DNA of 64,000 nt from Psychrobacter submarinus (GTDB lineage Bacteria; Pseudomonadota; Gammaproteobacteria; Pseudomonadales; Moraxellaceae): contig NZ_CAJHBQ010000001.1 of assembly GCF_904846685.1 (NCBI RefSeq), positions 558,001 through 622,000 on the forward strand. The letters run 5' to 3'. The notes under the pieces were generated by a model. That model was not told the DNA's origin, made no database searches, and saw nothing but the letters and a program-made list of their open reading frames with translations. Positions within the stretch are counted from its first letter, which is position 1. Each line of letters opens with the position of its first letter. Positions 8,041 through 17,270 of this stretch are shown here, piece after piece. The translations under genes and the position numbers were made by a program.

Positions 8041-9480
8041 CTATTCTATACGTAGACCGATAATAGCGGGAATGCCTTGGCGTACAACCTCAATAGTCAC
8101 GACGCCTTGCTTAGGTAGTGAGGAGATAGCGCTAGTAAAATCAGTCACCGTCTTAATCGGCTTTTGGTGCAGATTAGTGACGATGTCGCCTGCCATAATG
8201 CCAGAGCGCGCCGCCAAACCGGTAGGATCAACGGCGGTCACTAACACACCAACCTGACTGTCTGAGTCAAACTGTGCTTGCTCATCGGTGGTCAAGTCGC
8301 GTAGACGCAGACCGAGCTGTACTTCATTGTTCTGCTTATCGCGGCTTTGCGCTTGTACATCACCCGGCGCTCGGCTGAGCTTGCCGGTCAACATCAGGCG
8401 CTTACCTTCACGCTGGATTTGGACTTGGAAAGGATCGTCTGGGCGCGCGCGGTTCAGTAAGTTTAGCAAATCATCAGCGCGTATAATGGGCTTCTTATTA
8501 TACTGCAAGATAATATCGCCCGTTTTGAGTCCGGCTCGTTGCGCTGGCGAGTCTGGCGATACTCGCGTCAATAACGCCCCTTGTGGCCGCGATAACCGAT
8601 AGACCTCTGCTAAGTTGCGATCGATATCTTGCGGATAAATACCTAAGTAAGCGCGTGTCACCTCACCATTGGTTTTGAGCTGCTCATAGATATCCATCGC
8701 CGCATTCATCGGAATAGAGAACGATAGCCCCATGTAGCCGCCAGTACCACTAAAGATACGTGAGTTGATACCGATGACCTCGCCGCGTTTATTGAAGAGC
8801 GGGCCGCCGGAGTTACCAGGGTTGAGCGCGACATCCGTCTGAATAAACGGCACGCTTGTCTCTCGTGAAAAGCTGCGCGACTTAGCACTTACGATGCCGG
8901 CTGAGGCAGAATAATCAAAGCCAAAAGGCGAGCCTATTGCAAGTACCGGCTCCCCTACTTTTAGCAGATTGGAGTCGCCAATGCTCAAAGCTGGAAACTG
9001 ACTGCCCTTAACCTTTAAGACAGCAACATCTGAGCGCTCATCACTACCTACGAGCACCGCATCTAACTCAGTGCGATCATTGAGCGTCACAGTGATCTTA
9101 TCAGCACCTTCAACAACGTGATGGTTGGTCAGCATGTACCCATCTTTAGTGACAAAAAATCCGGTGCCATAAGCGTTTTCGATAGCGGGCGTGGCTGGCC
9201 GGTCTGGCAGACGCAGGCGATCACCAAAGAACTGACGTAGCAGCTCTGCCGTCTGCGCTTGAGCCAGCTCCTCGTCACTAATATTAGTCGTTACGTTGAC
9301 CCGAGCCACCCCTGGCGTCACTTGCTGTACTAAATCTGAGAAGTCCGTACTAGCGACCACAGCTTGGGCAGGAGTAACCATCAAAGGACTCATAGTAGCG
9401 GCGCTGACTCCTATCGCGACAGCTAATAAGCTGCGCTGCCACCAAGACTTGAGGTTATAATTGGCCATTTTCTCCTGCAT
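8041..9480 (-). CDS. Periplasmic Do-type serine endoprotease (DegP/MucD-like)
   Basis: 479 aa. A Sec signal peptide ends at about AQA (residue 39). The trypsin-like domain shows the full catalytic triad: His in LTNHHVV, Asp in DERSDVAVLK, Ser in GNSGGPLF. Two PDZ domains follow, about 280-370 and 395-475, each with the GL..GDI carboxylate-binding pattern. Such proteases degrade or chaperone misfolded envelope proteins and, as MucD, restrain sigma-E-type stress signalling. The start has AAGGGGAAG just upstream. No rseA/mucA-type genes are adjacent, so the exact orthologue (DegP, DegQ or MucD) is not settled. Confidence 0.92.
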   Translation of the reverse strand: MQEKMANYNLKSWWQRSLLAVAIGVSAATMSPLMVTPAQAVVASTDFSDLVQQVTPGVARVNVTTNISDEELAQAQTAELLRQFFGDRLRLPDRPATPAIENAYGTGFFVTKDGYMLTNHHVVEGADKITVTLNDRTELDAVLVGSDERSDVAVLKVKGSQFPALSIGDSNLLKVGEPVLAIGSPFGFDYSASAGIVSAKSRSFSRETSVPFIQTDVALNPGNSGGPLFNKRGEVIGINSRIFSGTGGYMGLSFSIPMNAAMDIYEQLKTNGEVTRAYLGIYPQDIDRNLAEVYRLSRPQGALLTRVSPDSPAQRAGLKTGDIILQYNKKPIIRADDLLNLLNRARPDDPFQVQIQREGKRLMLTGKLSRAPGDVQAQSRDKQNNEVQLGLRLRDLTTDEQAQFDSDSQVGVLVTAVDPTGLAARSGIMAGDIVTNLHQKPIKTVTDFTSAISSLPKQGVVTIEVVRQGIPAIIGLRIE

Positions 9481-10113
9481 ATTCTTCCCCTTGTGCTAAC
9501 TTCGTATTATTATTTGCGGTTTTTGTGTTTGATATCAACTTATCGTATAAAAACGTCTATTAGTATGAGGTAATTTTTACCTAAATCATAGTGTCATTTA
9601 ATTGTCGTTTGAGTGTTGTTTGTCAGGGTCTTGCTGAGTCATTGTCGCCGACGCCTTGGCCATTAGCGCTCTAATGACTCAAGAATAACTATCCGCTTGG
9701 TCGGGTGCTGATACAACAAAAATAAAATCATGTTATTATGATAAACCGATTACTATTTATGGTAAACAAAAGTAAGCTTTCATCTTTTTATATTTATTAT
9801 GAGCGTAGATGTACTTTATTAACATAGATGCCCTACTGTATGCCCTTGATGACAAGCCTTACATTGAAAAGGTCTACAACGGCTTTTTAGTTTTCTATAA
9901 TAGCTAGTGTCAAATGATTCGTATTGGTTACCCCATTATTTCTGCCGTTATTTTAGTGTCCCCCTGTGCTAGAGTTTGTACTCATTACTATTGTATTTTA
10001 TGACTAGGGCGTGTTGATTGTGGTCAGGCTAAAATTTAACTTTAAAATAAAACCTCATTAGCGTTTTATGGCAGTATTAAACCGACGCTAATCTGTGATG
10101 TGTGACAGGTTTA
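9481..10113. other. Long intergenic region with a MITE-end fragment
   Basis: About 630 bp between the protease and the IS. An isolated tagggcgtgttga at 10005-10017 equals the end of the two MITE-like elements at 24.8 and 28.7 kb, but the following bases differ. A 32-codon ORF at 9809-9907 (reading MYFINIDALL and on) has no ribosome binding site and no recognised homologue; it is noted but not called. Nothing else was seen. Confidence 0.5.
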
Positions 10114-10120
10114 TAAAAAA

Positions 10121-11100
10121 ACCCCACTCTCAACTTGAAATAAGCAAATCAAACTGAAGAGGCGGGTTACCAAGTTTTTTGTTGAGTACAAAGCACAGAT
10201 TGTGTGAAAGAATCTTACGAATCAATCGATGAGACAAATGCCATAAATCTCTTGCTCGTACCTTTTGTATATTAAATCGTTCTGATAACTGACCAATGAC
10301 TGTTTCAACGATACGGCGGGCTTTCATTAGCCGCCTTACCACAGGTTTGGGTCTATCCTCTTTCATGTTGGCTCTGAGTGGCGTTTGTAAATCCACGCCT
10401 TGAGCGTCGTAGTACGATGTCAGACTAGGGCTGATATACCCTTTATCAGCGCCAAGTAGCCCATGAATATGAGTGGTGATTTCTGGGGCAACCGCTCTTT
10501 CATCAACATTGGCAGGAGCAAAGGTAAAGCCTTTAATCATGCCCGATAAGTTAACAAGCAAATGTCCTTCAAAGCCATAGTACCTCTCTTGCTTAGCCGC
10601 ACAGTAGCTAAAAGCCGCTAAGTCTTGATAGTTTTTATGCCGATAAGCGCGTCCATAATGACAGACGGGTATCGGAAAGCCATCCATAAAATGAATGTTG
10701 TCACGGCCCTCAAGTTCACTGACTTTATCTTGTATCTGCTGTTTGACTTGCCACAGATTGGCGCAGTGCTTTGCGAAGTTAGGGTATGAGCCGATGGCTG
10801 GAAACCAGTCTTGCCAATGCTGGGTAAAGTATTGCCAAATTTGTTTGTCTTGATCAAGGTGTAAAAATTCACCGACCATCTCCATGCAAATAACCTCAGG
10901 ATCACTTAGCTTTGGCGCGTAACCTGCACTTCGCAAGGGTTTGGTGACGACTATTTTGTAATATTGCTCTACCATTAAATAGATATTGATGATAAATTCG
11001 TCTATGGGCATCTCACAACTCCATTGTATTCTTGGTCGAAAACAATAGATTAGTGAGGTGCTCTTCTTTTTTCAATCACTTTCGAAGTTGAGAGTGGGGT
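10121..11100 (-). mobile_element. IS982-family insertion sequence, complete
   Basis: 980 bp. Terminal inverted repeats accccactctcaactt at 10121-10136 and its complement at 11085-11100 (16 bp, perfect). They are flanked by a 7-bp direct repeat taaaaaa at 10114-10120 and 11101-11107, read as the target-site duplication, though A-runs make its exact length ambiguous. One transposase gene fills it. Intact ends and ORF indicate a recent insertion. It sits between the ribosome binding site of the antiporter gene and whatever promoter lay upstream. Confidence 0.93.
10130..11011 (-). CDS. IS982-family DDE transposase
   Basis: 293 aa, full length for the family. Acidic catalytic residues are visible in FMDGFPIPVCHYGR (first Asp), LLGADKGYIS (second Asp) and RRIVETVIGQLSERF (Glu). 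The VETVIGQL segment and the C-terminal HRLIRKILSHNLC are typical of IS982. It cuts and re-joins the IS ends. The stop codon lies inside the left inverted repeat, as is common in compact IS elements. Confidence 0.93.
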   Translation of the reverse strand: MPIDEFIINIYLMVEQYYKIVVTKPLRSAGYAPKLSDPEVICMEMVGEFLHLDQDKQIWQYFTQHWQDWFPAIGSYPNFAKHCANLWQVKQQIQDKVSELEGRDNIHFMDGFPIPVCHYGRAYRHKNYQDLAAFSYCAAKQERYYGFEGHLLVNLSGMIKGFTFAPANVDERAVAPEITTHIHGLLGADKGYISPSLTSYYDAQGVDLQTPLRANMKEDRPKPVVRRLMKARRIVETVIGQLSERFNIQKVRARDLWHLSHRLIRKILSHNLCFVLNKKLGNPPLQFDLLISS

Positions 11101-11117
11101 TAAAAAAGGATTAATTT

Positions 11118-13406
11118 ATGGATACCGCCCTATTACTATCTGGCGTAGTTGGCGCCGGCATTGCCGCCCAATGGCTAGCTTGGTATTTAAAGCAGCCGTC
11201 CATTTTGTTTTTATTATTAATTGGCATTATCGTTGGACCTATTCTTGGTATTTTCGATCCTGATTTGGTGCTAGGCGAGCTGATGTTCCCCTTTATCTCT
11301 TTAGGGGTGGCGATCATTCTCTTTGAGGGCTCTTTGACCTTAGAGTTTGATGAGATCAAGCAGCATGGTACGGTCGTACAGATGCTAGTGTCTGTTGGCG
11401 TGCTCATTACTATCGCCATCGTTGCGCTCTCAACTTATCTGTTATTCGATGTCGATCCGCTGATTGCGCTACTGTTCGGTGCACTCGTTTGTGTCACTGG
11501 GCCGACAGTGATTATGCCGCTACTGCGCAGCGTCCGTCCTAATAAGACCATCTCCAACATTCTTAAGTGGGAAGGTATCATCATTGACCCTATCGGCGCT
11601 ATTGCCGTCGTTTTGGTTTATGAATATATCATCTCAGGCGGACAAGCCAACAGCATCCTTTTATTTACCAAGATTGTGGTACTAGCGACTGCTTTAGGAC
11701 TCATAGGGGCTTGGGTACTCGCCTTTTTGATGCGCCGCCACATGATACCTGAGTTTTTACGTAATGTTTTTACCTTAGCCTTTGTGTTGGTGCTTTTTTC
11801 GGTCTCAAACCATCTAGAGCATGAGTCTGGGCTGTTGACTGTGACGGTACTAGGCGTGGCACTGGCTAACTGGCCTAAATTCCCACGCGATACCATTCTA
11901 GAGTTCAATGAGTCGCTGACGGTACTACTGATCTCTGTGCTATTTATTATCCTTGCCGCGCGGGTTGAGCTCTCAAGCCTGCTCAGTGTCGGTTTTGCAG
12001 GATTAGTATTATTAGCGATTGTGATGCTAGTGGCGCGTCCGCTGTCGGTTTGGGCTTCTGCTATTGGCTCTAACCTAAAGACCAATGAAAAGCTGATGAT
12101 CAGTTGGATTGGCCCGCGTGGTATTGTCGCCGCAGCTATATCCTCACTGTTTGCTATTCGTCTACAAGAGTATGATATTCAAGGCGTTGAGCTATTAGTG
12201 CCCTTAGTCTTTATGGTGATTATCGGTACGGTGATGATTCAAGGCTTAGGAGCCAAATTCGTCGGTAACTTATTGGGCGTGCGTGAGCCTGAAACTAACG
12301 GTATCTTGATCGTCGGCTCCAACCCTATTGCGCTGTTAGTGGCGACATCTTTAAAAGAGCAAGGCTTCGATGTCATCGTCGCTCATAACAACTATACCAA
12401 TATTGCCAAAGCACGTATGAGCGGGCTGCGAACTTATTTTGGTAACCCTATCTCCGATCACGCCGATCATCATCTTGATCTCATCGGTATCGGTCGTCTG
12501 TTTGCCATGAGTATGGATAAAGAGATGAATACTTTGTCTGAGATTCATTATCGCCACGAATTCGGTGAGCGTAAGCTGTATCGTCTCAAGTTCAGTGAAG
12601 AGAAAGTCAAAAGTGAGCGCGATGACAAACAGTCTAACTTCAGCTCGCAGTGGCTATTTGGCAAAGACGTCACTTATACCAAATTAGCGAGCATGCTCTC
12701 CAAAAAAGCCAAGATTAAGATCACAAATATCACCGACAGTTATACTTATGAGCAGTATAAGGCCGATAACAAGCAGTTTGTACCGCTCTACACGATCGAT
12801 AAAGAAGGTAAGCTACACGTCATCACTGATAAGTTCGATGGTAGTGTGCCGCGCGATCGTAAGCTTATCGCCTTAGTCGTCGATGATGGCATCAAGCCAA
12901 AGCCGGTAGACGTTACAGCTAAGCAAGAACAAGCGCGTGCTGCAGCCGATGCAGACTTTGAGGCCAGCTATAAAGCGCCTGAAAAACGTAAAGAAAAAGA
13001 GCTAGTAGCAGACGGAACCGCCGATACTGAAGCACAAGCGGCTGATAAAGAAGCGAGCACGGCTACTGGTAAGGAAGATAGCGCTGACAACGCTGGTACT
13101 AAAACTGCCAGCGCCACTGAAAACAACAGCTCTCAAGTCAATGAGAGTAAAGCCGCTAAGGCGGGTAATACTCCTAATAAAATCACTGCTGCTGATAAAA
13201 CCACCGCAAAACCGGCTACCCCAGCTGTAGAAGCCGCTGTAGACAAAGGCGTAAAGTCAAATAACGCCAAAGCGACGACTAAGACTGACACTGGCACTAA
13301 TGTCAGCGGGGAAGCCCCCAAGACCAAGTCAGGCTCGCTTGACCCTAACCGTCTGCCGGGTGGTACTGATAGCAATAGTTCTGCTAACAACAGTACTGAT
13401 AAATAG
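11118..13406 (+). CDS. NhaP-type Na+(K+)/H+ antiporter with long C-terminal extension
   Basis: 762 aa. Residues 1-390 hold about 12-13 membrane helices of the CPA1 exchanger fold, including the ion-site region EGIIIDPIGAIAVVLVYE and ISWIGPRGIVAAAISSLF. Residues about 395-500 form a TrkA-N-like Rossmann segment (ILIVGSNPIALLVATSL). From about 600 to the end the chain is a low-complexity Ala/Lys/Thr/Asp/Asn-rich tail, probably disordered and cytoplasmic. AAGGA precedes the ATG. The IS ends only 17 bp upstream of the start codon, so transcription must now come from the IS or read-through. The expected role is cytoplasmic pH and cation homeostasis. Confidence 0.9.
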   Translation: MDTALLLSGVVGAGIAAQWLAWYLKQPSILFLLLIGIIVGPILGIFDPDLVLGELMFPFISLGVAIILFEGSLTLEFDEIKQHGTVVQMLVSVGVLITIAIVALSTYLLFDVDPLIALLFGALVCVTGPTVIMPLLRSVRPNKTISNILKWEGIIIDPIGAIAVVLVYEYIISGGQANSILLFTKIVVLATALGLIGAWVLAFLMRRHMIPEFLRNVFTLAFVLVLFSVSNHLEHESGLLTVTVLGVALANWPKFPRDTILEFNESLTVLLISVLFIILAARVELSSLLSVGFAGLVLLAIVMLVARPLSVWASAIGSNLKTNEKLMISWIGPRGIVAAAISSLFAIRLQEYDIQGVELLVPLVFMVIIGTVMIQGLGAKFVGNLLGVREPETNGILIVGSNPIALLVATSLKEQGFDVIVAHNNYTNIAKARMSGLRTYFGNPISDHADHHLDLIGIGRLFAMSMDKEMNTLSEIHYRHEFGERKLYRLKFSEEKVKSERDDKQSNFSSQWLFGKDVTYTKLASMLSKKAKIKITNITDSYTYEQYKADNKQFVPLYTIDKEGKLHVITDKFDGSVPRDRKLIALVVDDGIKPKPVDVTAKQEQARAAADADFEASYKAPEKRKEKELVADGTADTEAQAADKEASTATGKEDSADNAGTKTASATENNSSQVNESKAAKAGNTPNKITAADKTTAKPATPAVEAAVDKGVKSNNAKATTKTDTGTNVSGEAPKTKSGSLDPNRLPGGTDSNSSANNSTDK

Positions 13407-13460
13407 CTGGTGCTTAACCCTGTTATTTATCAGGACAAGTGATCGTTATAAGCTTGCATA

Positions 13461-13498
13461 AAAAAACGCCAACTCCTTGATTTGAGTTGGCGTTTTTA
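13461..13498. terminator. Bidirectional terminator between the convergent antiporter and tmk genes
   Basis: Stem cgccaactc/gagttggcg (13467-13475 and 13484-13492) with an A-run before and a T-run after. Confidence 0.92.
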
Positions 13499-13534
13499 TT
13501 GAGTCCTTGGTTAAGAAAACCCTAGCAAAAGCGA

Positions 13535-14176
13535 TTAGCCTAAATTAAAGCGCGCCTGCACGGTTTGCCAAATACGCCCGCCCACTTCATCGCTGCTGCC
13601 GTTGGCATCGATACGCTCAATGCGCTCAGGGTGCTGCATAGCCAGCATACTAAAGCCATGATGAACGCGGGTAAAAAACGCCGTAGCCTGCTGCTCGAAG
13701 CGATCAGCCTTGCTACGTTTACCAGCGCGGGCCATACCTTCTAGCACTGGTAGATCTAGCCATAGTGTCAGCTCTGGCAGTGGCGAGATAAACTGAGCGA
13801 TTAGACTGTCGATTTTTGCTAACACTCGCTGATCGCCATCGGCGCGGCCATAGCCTTGATAGGCGATGGTTGAGTCGGTGAAGCGATCACAAATCACCCA
13901 AGCGCCGCGCTGCAGTGCAGGCAGGATAACTTGCTGCAGATGATCCGCGCGCGCGGCAAAGAGGAGTAGCAGCTCGGTATCGTCATTGATATCAGTCGCC
14001 GGATCAAGCAAGATGGCGCGTAGACGCTCAGCGAATGGACTACCGCCCGGCTCACGAGTACGTACGTAGTCGATACCCGCTGCCTGCAAACGCTGGCATA
14101 AGCCTTCGATAGCGGTCGTCTTACCAACGCCTTCTGTACCTTCAAAACTAATAAACCGACCTACTGTTGTTGTCAC
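13535..14176 (-). CDS. tmk: Thymidylate kinase
   Basis: 213 aa. Phosphorylates dTMP to dTDP. P-loop GTEGVGKTT at residues 13-21, the TMP-binding TREPGGSPFAERLR, and DRFTDSTIAYQGYGR as the DRX/Tyr motif; the lid region carries RAGKRSKADRFE. The start is GTG at 14176 with AAGGA 5 nt upstream; an overlapping ATG is out of frame. It lies directly behind mltG, as in the usual pabC-mltG-tmk-holB order, but holB is not the next gene here. Confidence 0.96.
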   Translation of the reverse strand: MTTTVGRFISFEGTEGVGKTTAIEGLCQRLQAAGIDYVRTREPGGSPFAERLRAILLDPATDINDDTELLLLFAARADHLQQVILPALQRGAWVICDRFTDSTIAYQGYGRADGDQRVLAKIDSLIAQFISPLPELTLWLDLPVLEGMARAGKRSKADRFEQQATAFFTRVHHGFSMLAMQHPERIERIDANGSSDEVGGRIWQTVQARFNLG

Positions 14177-14239
14177 ATTATTCCTTAAATCATCCTAAGC
14201 CAATCTTTATGCTTATTTGAGCTTGATTGAGCGCTATTA

Positions 14240-15523
14240 TTACTCGCCAGGCGGGGTTTGTGATTTCTTCTCGCGCATCACTTTGAGGTATTCTTGCACC
14301 GCGTTATTGTGCTCTCTTAAGCTATTGGTGAATTTATGACCGCCATTGCCCGTCGCCACAAAGTACAAGGCTTCGCTATCTGCCGGATGCAAAGTCGCTT
14401 CGATAGAGGCTGGCGACGGTAAGGAGATTGGCGTTGGCGGTAAGCCGTCGATTTGATAGGTGTTATAGCTCGTCTTTTCATCGATATCCTTACGGCGGAT
14501 ATTACCATCGTAGCGATCGCCCATACCATAGATGATCGTTGGGTCTGTTTGCAGGCGCATGCTTTGTTTTAGACGGTTATTGAACACCGCAGATACCAGC
14601 GCGCGCTCATCGGCTATGCTGGTTTCTTTTTCGATGATAGACGCCATTATCAGTGCTTGATAAGGGCTCTCATATGGTAGATCTGGCGCGCGGTTCTCCC
14701 ATGCCTCAGTCAACGCCTGCTGCTGGCGCTTATACAAATCAGTCAACACTTGGGTGTCGGTTGCGCCTTCCCCATAATAATACGTATCTGGGGTAAACCA
14801 GCCTTCAAGATTATGATTGACGATAGGGTCGTCGCTCGTGGTCACGGACTCGGGCAGTATTCCGGCCAAATCTAGCGCTTTGGCAATACTGGCATTATCT
14901 GCACCCTCAACTAGCACTTCTTTGACGATACCTTCATTGTCACGCAAGTTCTGATACAGATCGCTTGCAGTCTTGCCTTCGATCACTTGCACTTTGACCA
15001 TCGCCACTTTTGCGCCTTGACCAAATACATGCAGGGCTTCTGCAATCGTTGGGTTCTCAGGTAACGGATAAATCCCGGCGTGCAGCGGTGCATCGACTTG
15101 CGACTTGATATACAACTTGGCAATACTGGCAGAAAACAGTGGAATCTCTTTTTGCCACTGCGGTAGCAAGCCATAATAAGTATCGCCCTGCTCGATAGTG
15201 ACTTTTTGTGCCGGCTGCGTGATACGGCCAAATAGCGTCTGATAGACCATCACTAGCAAGAAAGCGGCAATCAGCCCGAGCACTAACAATATCTGATAGC
15301 CGCGTTGCATAAAAAACGATGGATTATCTTTTTTGTAGCGCCGTGGTTTGCTGCCACCACTAATCAGCGACACATCGGTCGCGGGCGCTTTGTCTAGGTC
15401 ATCAGTGGCGTCACGCTCAGCGGTTGGCTCTACGGGTGACGAGTCGACTCTCTTAGCATTTGACTCAGTAGCCGCGCTATCATTAGGCTTGTTATCAGGG
15501 TTTTCGGGGGTCGGCGTGCTCAT
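14240..15523 (-). CDS. mltG: Endolytic murein transglycosylase MltG
   Basis: 427 aa. A Pro/Asp/Ser-rich cytoplasmic N-terminus of about 75 residues, longer than in E. coli, precedes one membrane helix at about 77-96. A LysM-like segment and the YceG catalytic domain follow. The catalytic Glu is in IIEKETS (about residue 296); the signature LQTDPTIIYG and the C-terminal PPTPISLPSPASIEA are intact. It cleaves nascent glycan strands and so sets peptidoglycan length. It is cotranscribed with tmk. Upstream, the expected pabC is displaced by the dpnI locus. Confidence 0.95.
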   Translation of the reverse strand: MSTPTPENPDNKPNDSAATESNAKRVDSSPVEPTAERDATDDLDKAPATDVSLISGGSKPRRYKKDNPSFFMQRGYQILLVLGLIAAFLLVMVYQTLFGRITQPAQKVTIEQGDTYYGLLPQWQKEIPLFSASIAKLYIKSQVDAPLHAGIYPLPENPTIAEALHVFGQGAKVAMVKVQVIEGKTASDLYQNLRDNEGIVKEVLVEGADNASIAKALDLAGILPESVTTSDDPIVNHNLEGWFTPDTYYYGEGATDTQVLTDLYKRQQQALTEAWENRAPDLPYESPYQALIMASIIEKETSIADERALVSAVFNNRLKQSMRLQTDPTIIYGMGDRYDGNIRRKDIDEKTSYNTYQIDGLPPTPISLPSPASIEATLHPADSEALYFVATGNGGHKFTNSLREHNNAVQEYLKVMREKKSQTPPGE

Positions 15524-15679
15524 GGCAACTCAAAGGGCAGAAGTTTGCTAGAATTTAGCACTGAACCGTAAGCTTTTCAATGGTATTTGCTTAGCTTATG
15601 GATTATCTTAGGGTTTGTAGCAAGTTTTATGGCTAATCGCTATTCTTCTATCGACCCCGTTTAATAAAGATGTTTCATT

Positions 15680-16444
15680 ATGGATTTAAACTTTAATCAG
15701 CAGCTTGCCAGCGCTTATAAGTCTCCTAGCCAAATCGTACGAGTGCTCAGCGAAGATTGGGTCGCTAAGCAAAGCTACTGTCCCAACTGCAGCGCGCAAC
15801 CGTTAGCTGAGTTTGCTAATAATGAGCCTGTGGCTGATTTTTATTGCGCGAACTGTAAAGAACAATTTGAGTTAAAAAGTAAAAAAGCTAAGCTCAGTCA
15901 AATCATCAATGATGGCGCTTATGAGACTATGCTTGCGCGTATCAATAGCGACGATAATCCCAGTTTTTTCTTTTTAACCTACTCGCCAGAGTTTACAGTT
16001 AATAACTTCTTAATCATTCCCAAGCAGTTTTTTAAACCTGAAATCATAATCAAGCGTAAGCCTTTAGCAGCCACTGCCAAACGTGCCGGGTGGGTTGGCT
16101 GTAATATTGATTTGCGGCAAGTGCCTGAGTCGGGCAAAGTATTTTTAGTAAAAGATAAAACCGTCATTGCGCGCGATACTGTCACGCAGCAATTTCAAAA
16201 AACGCTTTTTTTACGTCAACAATCGTTGGACTCGCGCGGTTGGACGCTAGATGTTTGGCAGTGTATTGACAGACTTGATGATAAATTTACCCTTAAACAA
16301 GTCTATGCTTTTGCAGATAAACTACAGGCCAAGCACCCTGATAATAATCATGTTAAGGACAAAATTCGTCAACAGCTGCAAGTGCTACGTGATAAAGGCA
16401 TTATTGAGTTTTTGGGGCGTGGTTATTATCAGAAACTCTATTAA
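15680..16444 (+). CDS. dpnI: DpnI-type methyl-directed restriction endonuclease
   Basis: 254 aa, the same length as pneumococcal DpnI and recognisably alike from end to end. The PD-(D/E)XK residues fall at the DpnI positions: D53, E64 and K66 in VADFY and FELKSKK. The zinc-finger pairs CPNC (34-37) and CANC (56-59) are present, as are NDGAYETM, NPSFFFLTY, RAGWVGCNIDL and the C-terminal winged helix RQQLQVLRDKGIIEFLGRG. DpnI cuts GATC only when the adenine is methylated, so it destroys Dam-modified incoming DNA and can exist only in a host that leaves GATC unmethylated. It interrupts the mltG/pabC junction with the opposite strand orientation. Its stop overlaps the stop of the next, convergent gene. 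Confidence 0.95.
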   Translation: MDLNFNQQLASAYKSPSQIVRVLSEDWVAKQSYCPNCSAQPLAEFANNEPVADFYCANCKEQFELKSKKAKLSQIINDGAYETMLARINSDDNPSFFFLTYSPEFTVNNFLIIPKQFFKPEIIIKRKPLAATAKRAGWVGCNIDLRQVPESGKVFLVKDKTVIARDTVTQQFQKTLFLRQQSLDSRGWTLDVWQCIDRLDDKFTLKQVYAFADKLQAKHPDNNHVKDKIRQQLQVLRDKGIIEFLGRGYYQKLY

Positions 16445-16935
16445 CTATCTTGGTTGTCCCAAAGAGGTAAATAGGCGCTTGCAACTAAACGTTCACAGAA
16501 CTTATGAGGCGGATAGTCTATTTCTAATTCATCGTTTACTTTAAAAAAAGTGTTTATATTGTCTTTGATACATTCAAAAGACTGGTTTTTCACATGCTTG
16601 TTCCACTCCTTTAATAGTCCTAATGGCGTACGAGAAGCCTTAGTAAAAGCTTGTCTTTTTACGGTAAGTGCACACATGACTAATTCATCATGAGGTAGCT
16701 TATCTATGCCTTGCTCTATAACCTCTTGACGGGTATGCGCATACTTAAACAACCCACCAAACGCTGTATATTTTTTATCTTTTTTAGAATAAGTAACAGT
16801 GAATGCTATTTTCGAATAACCCGCTAAGTGTACGATTTCATCAGGCTGTTTTTTTGCTAGTTTGCAGATTTCATCAAAAATCATCAAACGACGGATTTGT
16901 AAAGGTATGCGTTCATCTTCGTAGACTGAGTCCAT
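16441..16935 (-). CDS. Hypothetical protein within the DpnI locus
   Basis: 164 aa, soluble, mixed charge, no signal peptide or membrane segment. I do not recognise the family. Visible features: an N-terminal helix-rich part (RRLMIFDEICKLAKKQ) and a beta-like stretch FTVTYSKKDKKYTAFGG, then TPLGLLKEWNKHVKNQ. Its final codons overlap the dpnI stop by 4 bp on the opposite strand, and it runs divergently from dpnD. It sits between dpnI and dpnD, so a role in the restriction locus is possible, but nothing in the sequence proves it. Codon use is AT-rich compared with mltG and pabC. Confidence 0.7.
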   Translation of the reverse strand: MDSVYEDERIPLQIRRLMIFDEICKLAKKQPDEIVHLAGYSKIAFTVTYSKKDKKYTAFGGLFKYAHTRQEVIEQGIDKLPHDELVMCALTVKRQAFTKASRTPLGLLKEWNKHVKNQSFECIKDNINTFFKVNDELEIDYPPHKFCERLVASAYLPLWDNQDS

Positions 16936-17078
16936 TTTTGCTATTATCCTCTGGTAAAAACACTAGCATTGATCGATTAGCGTTATGACTCAAGCAGGGT
17001 TAACAAAAGACGATCACTTCTCTGCTCTCGCCTTTGCTAGGATCAAAAGCATATTATCTAGCCAGGACGAGAACAGTT

Positions 17079-17270
17079 ATGACAACCGAAAAGAAATTGA
17101 AAACTTATCAAATAGAGATAATCGAAACGATGAGCGCACTTGTCGAAGTAGTCGCGGAAGATGGTGCGTCTGCAATTTCGCAAGCCAATGATAAGTATAG
17201 AAACGAGGATATTGTGTTATATCCTGATGATGGACTTGATACGCAGTTTGTTATTTTTGCAGTGGAGTAA
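17079..17270 (+). CDS. dpnD: DpnD/PcfM-family small protein
   Basis: 63 aa. It matches the DpnD/PcfM pattern: KTYQIEIIETMSALVEVVAEDGASAI, then ANDKYRNEDIVLYPDD and a terminal beta strand TQFVIFAVE. In Streptococcus pneumoniae dpnD accompanies the dpnI (dpnC) gene; its function is not known. Start chosen at 17079; the in-frame upstream start at 17034 would add 15 non-conserved residues. It ends 4 bp before the end of the convergent pabC. Its presence next to a DpnI homologue supports the locus as a transferred cassette. Confidence 0.82.
   Translation: MTTEKKLKTYQIEIIETMSALVEVVAEDGASAISQANDKYRNEDIVLYPDDGLDTQFVIFAVE

Noticed and set aside
9809..9907. 32-codon ORF on the + strand between mucD and the IS
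   Set aside because: No ribosome binding site, no recognised homology and no operon context; too short to support.
16985..17191. 68-aa ORF overlapping dpnD in another frame
   Set aside because: Shadow of dpnD; dpnD matches a known family, this frame does not.
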